Below are positions 7,061 to 13,960 of a stretch of 28,007 bases of DNA, piece after piece. The position numbers and the translations under genes were made by a program. Each line of letters opens with the position of its first letter. The stretch's first letter is position 1. Under the pieces are notes generated by a model that was not told the origin of the DNA, did not search any database, and worked only from the letters and a program-made list of their open reading frames with translations. Origin of the DNA: an uncultured Eubacteriales bacterium. Its GTDB lineage: Bacteria > Bacillota > Clostridia > Oscillospirales > CAG-272. The DNA lies in contig URAP01000024.1 of assembly GCA_900545935.1 (NCBI GenBank), positions 1 to 28,007 of the forward strand, written 5' to 3'.

Positions 7061-7789
7061 TTACCCGAGCGCGACATCGAGCGCCATCATAAGCACAAAG
7101 CCGAGCGTAAATGAGAGCGTTCCGACCGCGCTGCGCAGATCGGGTATGAGCTCTTCTACGACCACGCACATCATAGCGCCGGCGGCGAAGCTAAGCAGAT
7201 ACGGCATTAGCGGAGCAACAAAGGCGAGCGCAAGCAGCGGAAGTGCTGCGGCAATAGGCTCAACTATACCCGAGAGAGCGCCGGCAAGGAATGCCCGACC
7301 ACGCCCGCGTTCGCGCAGCGGCATCGAGACGATAGCCCCCTCCGGAAAGTTCTGTATCGCTATGCCGAGCGCGAGCGAGAATGCGCCCATAAGCGAAAGC
7401 TCGGTACCGTGCATGAGAAATCCGGCATACGCCACGCCGACCGCCATGCCCTCCGGTATGTTATGCAGCGTTACGGCAAAAGCGGTCATCCCCGCGCTGC
7501 CGCGCCGCGACAGCATCGGTGCGACCTTGCCAATGACGCAGATAAACAACGCACCGAGCACAAAGCCGGCCGCGGCGGGCAGAAACGCAAGCGCGCCGAG
7601 CCGCTCCGAATCGGCGATAGACGGGAGCAGCAGACTCCAGACCGATGCCGCCGTCATCACCCCCGCCGACAGTCCCGAGAGCACCTCGCGCACCCGCTCT
7701 CCCGGCTCATGCGCGAGCAAAAAAACACATGCCGCGCCGAGCGACGTTCCGATAAAAGGGATTATTATCCCGAAGAGCACTTCTCTCAT
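7061..7789 (-). CDS. ZIP family divalent metal transporter (GufA-like)
   Basis: A 242-residue inner-membrane protein with about eight hydrophobic segments, the usual size for bacterial ZIP permeases that import Zn2+ and other divalent metals. The paired metal-site motifs are HNIPEGMAVG (H109-E113) in the fourth helix and QNFPEGAIVS (Q146-E150) in the fifth; the Q-N-x-P-E-G form is typical of the GufA-like subgroup rather than ZupT, which has H there. The start at 7789 has GGAAAGGAA about 11 nt upstream. The substrate cannot be read from sequence. A candidate promoter lies at 7911-7938. Its neighbours on the same strand are separated by a terminator, so it is probably monocistronic. Confidence 0.87.
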   Translation of the reverse strand: MREVLFGIIIPFIGTSLGAACVFLLAHEPGERVREVLSGLSAGVMTAASVWSLLLPSIADSERLGALAFLPAAAGFVLGALFICVIGKVAPMLSRRGSAGMTAFAVTLHNIPEGMAVGVAYAGFLMHGTELSLMGAFSLALGIAIQNFPEGAIVSMPLRERGRGRAFLAGALSGIVEPIAAALPLLALAFVAPLMPYLLSFAAGAMMCVVVEELIPDLRSAVGTLSFTLGFVLMMALDVALG

Positions 7790-7910
7790 ATTTTATGTCA
7801 TTCCTTTCCGCTTTGCGGCAGCACCGCAGGCACACAGCGCGGTACGACTCGCATCGGCAAGCACCGGCAGGTCGGTAGATTGCCGCATCACCGTCATCCG
7901 CAATCGTTCA

Positions 7911-7938
7911 ACTATACTATATGCCGCCTGCCTGTCAG
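7911..7938 (-). promoter_or_regulatory. Candidate promoter of the ZIP transporter
   Basis: On the reverse strand CTGACA (7933-7938), a 16-bp spacer and TATAGT (7911-7916) precede the gene by about 120 nt. The remainder of 7790-8161 holds no convincing gene. Confidence 0.45.
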
Positions 7939-8038
7939 CGGTTCCATGGAACGAAAAAAACATAGGGGCATTGCAGACAAATAGGAGCAGAAGCCTGCGT
8001 TTTTTCGCCGGGATGTGAAGTATGAGCCTTAATGCCGT

Positions 8039-8088
8039 AAAAAAATGAGATGTTAAAAATACCCGGAACGAGCACTTTAACATCTCAT
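8039..8088 (-). terminator. Terminator of the nifS-iscU operon
   Basis: A perfect 13-bp AT-rich inverted repeat (8045-8057 / 8076-8088, arm ATGAGATGTTAAA) with an 18-nt loop is followed on the minus strand by seven T residues. It lies about 75 nt after the scaffold gene stop codon. Confidence 0.75.
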
Positions 8089-8161
8089 AATCAAATATCA
8101 ATATGCGAATCGACCGCATGATTTTACACGGAGAGCCGCCGTACGGCTCGAGCGCACACGC

Positions 8162-8596
8162 TCAGACCATTCGACACGCCTCGCAGCTGTCGCAGTCGGG
8201 AAACAGCTTCCTGTCGTATTCAATGCCGTTCTTGTCGTAATAGTCCTTGATAGCGGACTTTATTGCCTCCTCTGCAAGCACCGAACAGTGCAGCTTATGT
8301 GCGGGCAGACCGCCGAGCGCATCGACCACCTGCTTGTTTGTTATAGAGAGCGCCTCCTCGACCGTCTTTCCCTTTATCATCTCGGTCGCGATGGAGGACG
8401 ATGCTATCGCGCTGCCGCAGCCGAATGTCTCAAAACGAACATCGGTAATAATGCCGTTCTCGATCTGCAGCTGCATCTTCATAATATCACCGCATTTTGC
8501 GTTGCCAACCTCACCCTCTGCATCGGGATGCTCAAGCGTTCCGACATTGCGCGGGTGCATGAAATGATCCATAACAGTTTCGGTATAGAGTGCCAT
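8162..8596 (-). CDS. iscU: IscU/NifU-type Fe-S cluster scaffold protein
   Basis: A 144-residue scaffold on which Fe-S clusters are assembled from cysteine-derived sulfur. The N-terminus MALYTETVMDHFMHPRNVG is diagnostic, and the three cluster cysteines are present: C35 (GNAKCGD), C60 (FGCGSAIASSS) and C104 (HCSVLAEEA). It lacks the C-terminal Nfu domain of full NifU. Unusually it ends in a CxxCxxC tail (C135, C138, C141, then RMV). AAGGAG lies ~10 nt upstream of the start at 8596. It follows the cysteine desulfurase by 42 nt on the same strand, and a terminator follows, so the two form one transcription unit controlled by the operator at 9973-9995. Acts in the cytoplasm with NifS/IscS. Confidence 0.94.
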   Translation of the reverse strand: MALYTETVMDHFMHPRNVGTLEHPDAEGEVGNAKCGDIMKMQLQIENGIITDVRFETFGCGSAIASSSIATEMIKGKTVEEALSITNKQVVDALGGLPAHKLHCSVLAEEAIKSAIKDYYDKNGIEYDRKLFPDCDSCEACRMV

Positions 8597-8638
8597 ATCA
8601 TTTATCTCCTTATCTATTTACTCGTTTTATGCATTATC

Positions 8639-9826
8639 TCACAGAATAAAGTTCTTTTTGCCGCTTACAAGATCAGACCAAACGGGAGACATGTCTCTGA
8701 GCCGCTCAACGATCGCAGGCACAGCCTCGATTATCCTGTCGATCTCCTCCTCGGTATTACCCGCGTCGATGGTCAGGCGAAGCGAGCCGTGCGCGACCTC
8801 GTGCGGTCTGCCTATCGCGAGCAGAACGTGGCTCGGGTCGAGCGAACCGGAGGTGCAGGCGCTGCCCGAGGAGGCGCATATTCCTGCCGCATCAAGCAGA
8901 AGCAGCAGGCTCTCGCCCTCTATTCCCTCGAAGCAGAAGCTGACGTTTCCCGGCAGACGGTTGACGGGATCGCCGTTCAGCGCCGAATGCGGTATACGAG
9001 ACAGTCCCGCAATGAGCTTGTCCCGCAGAGATGTAACGTATGCCGAATCCTGCTCTATATGTGCGCATGCATATTCAAGCGCTGCCGCCATTCCGACGAT
9101 AGCGGGCATATTCTCGGTGCCGGCACGCTTTCCGCGCTCCTGAGCACCGCCCTCAATGATGCCGGTAAGCGCAATGCCGCGGCGCGCGTACAGAATTCCT
9201 ACACCCTTAGGCCCGTGGAACTTGTGCGACGAGACCGATGCAAGGTCGATATTCTGCTCGACCACATTGATGGGAAGGTGTCCCGCCGCCTGAACGGCAT
9301 CGGTGTGGAAAAGCACTCCGCGCTCTCTGCACACCTTGCCTATCTCGGCAATAGGCATGACCGAGCCTATCTCATTGTTCGCATACATGACGCTGACAAG
9401 ACAGGTATCGTCTCTGATAGTATCTGCGACCTGCTGCGCCGTGACCGTTCCGAGCGTACCGACCGGGAGCAATGTGACCTCGAAGCCCTCTTTTTTCAGC
9501 TTTTCGAGCGTATGGAGCACAGCGTGATGCTCAAAGGCGGTGGAAATAATGTGCTTCTTACCCTTGCGCGCACCTATCCTTGCCGCCGACACAAGCGCTT
9601 GATTGTCGGATTCGCTGCCGCCGGAGGTAAAGTATATCTCGCGCGCCGTTGCGCCGAGACACGCAGCTACACGCTCGCGCGCATCGAGCAGCGCCTCAGC
9701 CGCCCTCTGTCCTGCCGAATGCAGGCTCGACGGGTTTGCGTAGATCTCGGAAAAATACGGCATCATAGCCTTCAGTGCGACCTCGCTCGTGCTTGTGGTC
9801 GCCGCGTTATCTGCATATATCATCAT
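8639..9826 (-). CDS. nifS: Cysteine desulfurase (NifS/IscS-type)
   Basis: A 395-residue PLP enzyme that takes sulfur from L-cysteine and passes it as a persulfide to the scaffold encoded next. Visible elements: N-terminal MIYADNAATT, the SGGSESDNQA cofactor loop (~68), HTDAVQAAGH (~174), the PLP lysine K202 in SSHKFHGPKG, and the persulfide cysteine C324 in SSGSACTSGSLDPSHV, the arrangement of group I NifS/IscS enzymes. ATG 9826 was chosen for the AGGAG 7 nt upstream and because homology begins here; the upstream extension is Arg-rich with no homology. It has its own promoter with an Rrf2-type operator and a ~165-nt leader. A 46-codon ORF in that leader overlaps the start codon. Confidence 0.95.
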   Translation of the reverse strand: MMIYADNAATTSTSEVALKAMMPYFSEIYANPSSLHSAGQRAAEALLDARERVAACLGATAREIYFTSGGSESDNQALVSAARIGARKGKKHIISTAFEHHAVLHTLEKLKKEGFEVTLLPVGTLGTVTAQQVADTIRDDTCLVSVMYANNEIGSVMPIAEIGKVCRERGVLFHTDAVQAAGHLPINVVEQNIDLASVSSHKFHGPKGVGILYARRGIALTGIIEGGAQERGKRAGTENMPAIVGMAAALEYACAHIEQDSAYVTSLRDKLIAGLSRIPHSALNGDPVNRLPGNVSFCFEGIEGESLLLLLDAAGICASSGSACTSGSLDPSHVLLAIGRPHEVAHGSLRLTIDAGNTEEEIDRIIEAVPAIVERLRDMSPVWSDLVSGKKNFIL

Positions 9827-9963
9827 GTATCTTCTCCTCTCCGCCGCACGACATCGCCGTTCTGCGGCGCGCCTGCGGAAGTCAGATTTATATTCTTTAC
9901 CGAGCGGCACAAAATATTCGTCAGACGCTTATCGCGCCGAATAAACTGTGATGCTTTTGCCAT
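9823..9963 (-). CDS. Possible 46-codon leader ORF upstream of nifS
   Basis: An ORF begins at ATG 9963 (MAKASQFIRRDKRLTN) about 27 nt after the predicted nifS transcription start. It ends in a TGA that overlaps the nifS ATG (ATGA), the arrangement used for translational coupling. It has no visible ribosome site and no recognised family, and its basic composition could be chance. Listed as a candidate only. Confidence 0.2.
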   Translation of the reverse strand: MAKASQFIRRDKRLTNILCRSVKNINLTSAGAPQNGDVVRRRGEDT

Positions 9964-9972
9964 TGATATCTT

Positions 9973-9995
9973 AAACATACCGTCTCGGTATGTTT
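9973..9995. promoter_or_regulatory. Rrf2/IscR-type operator at the nifS promoter
   Basis: Perfect inverted repeat AAACATACC-GTCTC-GGTATGTTT (9973-9995), directly downstream of the -10 element and covering the predicted start. A third half-site AAACATACC lies in the promoter spacer (10010-10018). The same AACATA-N9-TATGTT core occurs at the regulator's own promoter. Confidence 0.75.
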
Positions 9996-9996
9996 T

Positions 9997-10025
9997 ATTA
10001 TAATCGCATAAACATACCTTGTCAA
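9997..10025 (-). promoter_or_regulatory. nifS-iscU promoter
   Basis: On the reverse strand TTGACA (10020-10025), a 17-bp spacer and TATAAT (9997-10002) form a consensus sigma-A promoter. Strong basal activity combined with an adjacent operator suggests control by repression. Confidence 0.88.
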
Positions 10026-10197
10026 TAGGCTTTGTAAAAATTTTTACTTGACAGCGCGAAAATCGCCTCTGCAGCTGTTCGTGCGATGCTTTCAAAGCCG
10101 AGCATATGCCGATTGTGCCGTATTAAATGCGCTGTTTTCAATCGCGGGAAATACTGCGTTAATAATACCAATGCTCAGCCGCCGCTACTCTTTCGTG

Positions 10198-10650
10198 CTA
10201 TCTGCAGCGGCCAGAGCACTTCTTCGCTTCAGGACCGCCATCGATCTCCCCGCTCGCAAGAGAGCGCAGGTCGATGCTGTCAAGATACGAATCTATCATA
10301 TTTTCGAGCCGCCGCCACATCGGGAGTGTGACGCACTTTCCCGCTCTCGGACAGCTGCACTGCTCCTCCTCGAGGCACGCTACCGGAGCGAGCGATCCCT
10401 CGGTCAAGCGCAGCACCTCACCTACCGAATATTCTTCGAGATTCCGCGTAAGACGGTAGCCGCCGCTCTTTCCGCGCAGCCCCTCGACAAGTCCGCCGCG
10501 CACGAGCATAGCAATTATGCTCTCGAGGTACTTTTCGGAAACCTCCTGAGCCTGCGCGATCTGCGGCAGCGGTATGTAGCTGTCGCGCCCGTATTTGCCA
10601 AGCTCGAGCATGATTCGCAGAGCATATCTTCCCTTTGTTGATACAAGCAT
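10198..10650 (-). CDS. Rrf2 family Fe-S-responsive regulator (IscR-like)
   Basis: A 150-residue winged-helix regulator. MLVSTKGRYALRIMLELG and SEKYLESI, then LRGKSGGYRL, are the Rrf2 DNA-binding signature. Cysteines C92, C98 and C106, plus an extra C100 (pattern C-x5-C-x-C-x5-C), sit where IscR ligates its [2Fe-2S] cluster (C92, C98, C104 in E. coli), so it probably senses Fe-S status. GGAGGAG precedes the start at 10650; longer readings add a low-complexity stretch. It lies upstream of nifS-iscU on the same strand with a separate promoter for each. Shared palindromes at both promoters suggest that it represses itself and nifS-iscU. A CymR-like cysteine regulator is less likely because of the Cys cluster. 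Confidence 0.9.
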   Translation of the reverse strand: MLVSTKGRYALRIMLELGKYGRDSYIPLPQIAQAQEVSEKYLESIIAMLVRGGLVEGLRGKSGGYRLTRNLEEYSVGEVLRLTEGSLAPVACLEEEQCSCPRAGKCVTLPMWRRLENMIDSYLDSIDLRSLASGEIDGGPEAKKCSGRCR

Positions 10651-10780
10651 AATCTCCTCCGAAAAAACATAAATTACAGCCGCCGACAAAATCCGACCGC
10701 CCGTTTTTGCACCCGAAACACCGCTGCTGCCACAAGAAAAGCAACAGCCGCCGCGCCGGTGCAGATAAATCATCCGTATA

Positions 10781-10801
10781 AACATAGTATATCACTATGT
10801 T
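10781..10801. promoter_or_regulatory. Rrf2/IscR-type operator at the regulator's own promoter
   Basis: Perfect inverted repeat AACATAGT-ATATC-ACTATGTT, with the same 5-nt central spacer and the same AACATA/TATGTT outer bases as the nifS operator. It overlaps the -10 element, consistent with autorepression. Confidence 0.72.
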
Positions 10802-10814
10802 ATTACTTTTGCAA
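10786..10814 (-). promoter_or_regulatory. Promoter of the Rrf2 regulator gene
   Basis: On the reverse strand TTGCAA (10809-10814), a 17-bp spacer and TATACT (10786-10791) lie about 130 nt upstream of the start codon. The operator at 10781-10801 overlaps the -10 element. Confidence 0.72.
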
Positions 10815-10979
10815 GCCCCTATAAAATCAGCGAGGCTAAAAAAACTCAAATCGAAAATCGCCTCTGCCGTACAATTGTGCGGCAACGTGAGAAAATTCGA
10901 CGCGTCTGCATCTTTTTATCTTTAAGCGTTTAGCGTCGCTCCGAGCATTTTTTCTGCGGAATTACAGCAAGCTGTAAAT

Positions 10980-11016
10980 AAAGCCTCGGTACGTGCTTAT
11001 CACATACCGAGACTTT
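10980..11016 (-). terminator. Probable terminator of the alpha-galactosidase gene
   Basis: AAAG-x-CTCGGTA (10980-10991) pairs with TACCGAG-x-CTTT (11005-11016) with one mismatch, followed on the minus strand by an imperfect TTTATTT tail. A further small dyad, TTACAGC-AA-GCTGTAA (10962-10977), lies beyond it. Confidence 0.55.
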
Positions 11017-11080
11017 AGCGCCTTGTTGTCTATACGGTGGGAAAATCCCCCCCGGTTTTAAAGCTTTGGCAGGGGTTTGG

Positions 11081-11104
11081 GGGAGACTTTCGCGAAAGTC
11101 TCCC
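11081..11104. repeat. Perfect 24-nt palindrome in an intergenic element
   Basis: GGGAGACTTT-CGCG-AAAGTCTCCC, preceded by a G-rich stretch (GGCAGGGGTTTGGG). Similar G-rich-plus-hairpin elements are, to my knowledge, frequent between genes of gut Clostridia. No T-tract follows, so it is not a typical terminator. Confidence 0.6.
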
Positions 11105-11131
11105 TCATCGTACCTTTCGTCCCCCGAGCCG

Positions 11132-13264
11132 TCACGCGCGGCGGAAGGAAACGCTCCAGTCGACCTTACGGTTCTCGCTGTCATCGGGAGTGAGGGTCAG
11201 AATGCCGTCGCAAACTTCACCCTCGGTCGGGACAAATCCCTGCGGGACATAGACGAAGATCTTGTATCCGTCGCCGCGAACGACCTCGGAGCTGCCGGAG
11301 AGCGTCAGGCTGTTCTCGTCCCAGCGCACATCGGAGAGCTCCGCAGCACCCTGAGTAAGATGGCGGCTTGTCGACGCTATCTGCGGTCTGCCGGTAAGAC
11401 GGCGAACTGCACAAACTGCGGACTGATTTGCCTCAAGCTCGAGCGTCAGATCGCCGTCATAGATACCGAGCAGCTTCTGATGCCAGAAATCAAATACAAG
11501 GTACTCACCCTGCTCAATGTGCAGCTGACGCGGCAGATTGATAGTAAAGCTATCTGCATGCTCCTGCATATTGAGTATATCGAACACATTCCAACGCTCG
11601 TACGGCGTGTCGACCGCGAGTGTAACGAAGAAGCGCTTGCCGTCGTGCGTCAGCTCGCGTACATCCATCGGATGGATATCGAGGGTGGGCAGAGCGCGGC
11701 GGAGCATCTCGATACGGTCGGCGGGAAGCTCGGTCAGCTCATCGCCGAAGGTAACGGGCAGTCCGAGAAGCGAGACGGCGGAAACGCGGGAGCGCGCCTG
11801 CTCGAAGTCGCTGTATTCGGGGCGAATGACCACGTTGTCGGGGTCGCAGTAGAACGAAACATTATGGAAGGAATAGAAGCGGAGGATACGCTCCACAAAA
11901 TCGCCGATAAAATCGCGCCAGTGGAAGATATCGTTGCCTATGCGTGCGGTATCAAACACATCCGAGAGCATGAGCACCTCGCGGTCGTTTCCGCCCGCGC
12001 AGGACATCATATAAAAGTCCTCTCCGACGACCTCGCGCGCCTTTTGGCAGAGACGGCGGAGCGACTCGGTGGAGGTGATCTCGGGATGCTTCATGCATTC
12101 ATGCCACTCATCGGCATAGCCGACGGTATTAGGCAGGCAGTCCCACTTGACCGCCTCGAAGCCCCATTCCTTGACCTGCTCAAAGGCACGGGGGATAAGC
12201 TCATTGACAACACGCTCGTCCGAGATATCGAAGAAGTACTTTCCGCACCATGTCGTGCAGTCGGTGAGCAGCGAGTCGCGGAACTCCTTAACTATCTCGG
12301 TCTCCGCAGGCTCGACGGTCGGAGCGACCCAGAGAACCGGAATAAAGCCGAGCTCCTTTATCTGCTGTGCGATGTAGCCGAGTCCGTGCGGGTACTTCTG
12401 CTTATTGGGCTGAAAGAAGCCGATATCCTTAGGGGCATCCTCGAGACCGAACTCCTCGTGATACCAGTCCCAGTCTATCCAGATGGACTTTGCGCCGTAG
12501 TCGTAAAGGAACTGACGCTGGAAGCGTGCATTTTTCAGCACGACCTCCTCGTTCGCCTCAAACTTGACCGAATACCATGTCATCCAGCCGGTATGCGCGG
12601 TCTTGAATGCGGTATTCTTATTGATGCAGGAATAGTTGGTACGGAAGCGTGTGCGGTATACATAAAGGATGGACTCAAGCGACAGCGTCCCCTCGGTGAG
12701 GAAGGTATAGCAGCCGCGCTCATGCGAGAAGTCGAGCACACTGCGGTCTCTGCCGCTGAGGCGGAGCGCCATGTCGGTCTTTCTGTCAAAGAGGCAGTCG
12801 TCGATGGTCGATACGGCATGTCCGTACGCCGCGCGGAGGTCATCCTCCGAGCCGTCTCGATCGAGACACATAGCAAAGCTGTCGTCGAGCTCGCCCCAAT
12901 AGAGATTGCCCGAAAACTCAATGCGCACACCCTCGGGCAGTCCGTCGGCATCCGCCTCGACGCGATCGCGCTTAGCGCGGAATGTGACCTGCGTCAGCTC
13001 GCCGAAGGGCGCGGGGCCCTCGCGCAGATCGAGACGCACCATTGCGTAGGTCTCGTGCAGCGGCTGATCCCACACGTATTTTATCGCTCCGAAGGAGCAG
13101 AGGTCTCCGAGCATTTTCCCGTCCTTGTCGAGAAAACGCACGTATATATCGTCTCCGATAACGCCTCTGCCTTCATAGTAGAATTTCAGCCGTCTCGTAA
13201 TAGGATCGATGCTGAGTGCATGGTCGAAATAGTTTGCATAGGTGTTGTTGCGTTCGTGTTGCAT
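11132..13264 (-). CDS. Alpha-galactosidase-like glycoside hydrolase (GH36-like, clan GH-D)
   Basis: A 710-residue cytoplasmic enzyme (no signal peptide) with an N-terminal beta-rich domain (~1-255), a catalytic (beta/alpha)8 barrel (TGWMTWYSVKFEANEE, KSIWIDWDWYHEEFG, VLWVAPTVEP) and a C-terminal beta domain. The clan GH-D nucleophile is D375 in AVKWDCLP; the acid/base is probably D445 in TARIGND. These support release of terminal alpha-galactose from raffinose-family oligosaccharides or related glycosides. Raffinose-synthase-like and alpha-N-acetylgalactosaminidase activities occur in the same clan and cannot be excluded. GGAGAAAG lies 6 nt before the start at 13264. No sugar transporter genes are adjacent; the sugar-ABC ATPase at 24 kb could serve its import system. 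Confidence 0.85.
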   Translation of the reverse strand: MQHERNNTYANYFDHALSIDPITRRLKFYYEGRGVIGDDIYVRFLDKDGKMLGDLCSFGAIKYVWDQPLHETYAMVRLDLREGPAPFGELTQVTFRAKRDRVEADADGLPEGVRIEFSGNLYWGELDDSFAMCLDRDGSEDDLRAAYGHAVSTIDDCLFDRKTDMALRLSGRDRSVLDFSHERGCYTFLTEGTLSLESILYVYRTRFRTNYSCINKNTAFKTAHTGWMTWYSVKFEANEEVVLKNARFQRQFLYDYGAKSIWIDWDWYHEEFGLEDAPKDIGFFQPNKQKYPHGLGYIAQQIKELGFIPVLWVAPTVEPAETEIVKEFRDSLLTDCTTWCGKYFFDISDERVVNELIPRAFEQVKEWGFEAVKWDCLPNTVGYADEWHECMKHPEITSTESLRRLCQKAREVVGEDFYMMSCAGGNDREVLMLSDVFDTARIGNDIFHWRDFIGDFVERILRFYSFHNVSFYCDPDNVVIRPEYSDFEQARSRVSAVSLLGLPVTFGDELTELPADRIEMLRRALPTLDIHPMDVRELTHDGKRFFVTLAVDTPYERWNVFDILNMQEHADSFTINLPRQLHIEQGEYLVFDFWHQKLLGIYDGDLTLELEANQSAVCAVRRLTGRPQIASTSRHLTQGAAELSDVRWDENSLTLSGSSEVVRGDGYKIFVYVPQGFVPTEGEVCDGILTLTPDDSENRKVDWSVSFRRA

Positions 13265-13596
13265 GATTCTTTCTCCGATCAATGGGGTATATGGTTTAAA
13301 GCCCCGTATTTTTATTAGAACAGACATAAGGCGTCGCGCCCATGCTCCTCCTATTTCTGCGCCGAGCGATAAACAGCGTAGGTCGGTACGCGAATACGTC
13401 GGCATACAGTTGTCGAAAGCATGATATCAAAGCCGAAAGGTCAAATCAAGTGTTTTCTCAAAAAAGCGTCATTTTAAATGTAAACTTTTTTCGCATTTGC
13501 CGTATTTGCTTCATCTCCGGGTCAATATCGGAGTACCATACACCGCTCCACGGTCGCCGCGCCGTCCGTCACAATGCCGAAAAAGGCACAAAGCGA
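13265..13596. other. Intergenic region upstream of the alpha-galactosidase
   Basis: No gene was recognised. On the minus strand TTGATT, a 17-bp spacer and TATCAT (ending near 13421) is a weak promoter candidate for the alpha-galactosidase and would give a ~160-nt leader. Confidence 0.35.
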
Positions 13597-13625
13597 TTGA
13601 CAAACGGGTATAAAGAGGGTATAAT
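13597..13625 (+). promoter_or_regulatory. Consensus promoter reading toward the flippase-like gene
   Basis: TTGACA (13597-13602), a 17-bp spacer and TATAAT (13620-13625) is a perfect sigma-A consensus. The next plus-strand gene starts 335 bp downstream, leaving an unusually long leader. Confidence 0.85.
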
Positions 13626-13631
13626 TATAAT

Positions 13632-13960
13632 GGTTTTTTGTGCATGCATCACTTATTATTTACTCGCAGCATTTCGATTTATTATCTCAAGATTTTGATA
13701 TCATTTTTTTGCTGTCTTATTATTCGTATCGTACGTCGACGGATCTCCGCCTGCGTTAACATATAAGTCTATCAAAGAATATCGCTTCACTGCACGGCAT
13801 CCTGCGCCTATGCATTGCAACACAGCGTAACAGATGGTGCTTTATGCAGCTCTGCACATGTACAAGGACGCTCCCGCAGCACTCTCTGCCGCACACCGGC
13901 AGCTGCGGTAACAAAATGACGAAAGGGAGCTTTTGCCGAGGCGGAGCTGCGGTTTAAATA
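13632..13960 (+). other. Long (~330-nt) leader with no recognised gene
   Basis: The stretch between the consensus promoter and the flippase-like gene contains no convincing ORF and no riboswitch that I recognise. Its first 100 bases are AT-rich with a T7 run (13705-13711); the last 120 are GC-rich with short complementary segments (around CCGCA ... TGCGG). It could be a structured leader, a small RNA or simply spacer. Confidence 0.4.

Larger units (their letters stand above)
10815..11131. other. Intergenic region with palindromes
   Basis: No gene is supported between the regulator promoter and the alpha-galactosidase stop codon. It contains the terminator-like hairpin (10980-11016), the dyad at 10962-10977 and a perfect 24-nt palindrome (11081-11104). 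Confidence 0.6.

Noticed and set aside
6792..8018. 408-codon plus-strand ORF opposite the ZIP transporter
   Set aside because: Ser/Ala/Arg-rich shadow of the ZIP gene, which has conserved metal-site motifs.
7793..8119. 108-codon minus-strand ORF upstream of the ZIP gene
   Set aside because: No family, no ribosome site, and it crosses the operon terminator and a candidate promoter.
8288..10003. 571-codon plus-strand ORF opposite nifS and iscU
   Set aside because: Antisense to two clearly identified Fe-S genes; composition is arginine-rich and shadow-like.
11066..13318. 750-codon plus-strand ORF opposite the alpha-galactosidase
   Set aside because: Opens in the palindromic intergenic element and mirrors the galactosidase frame; no domain seen.
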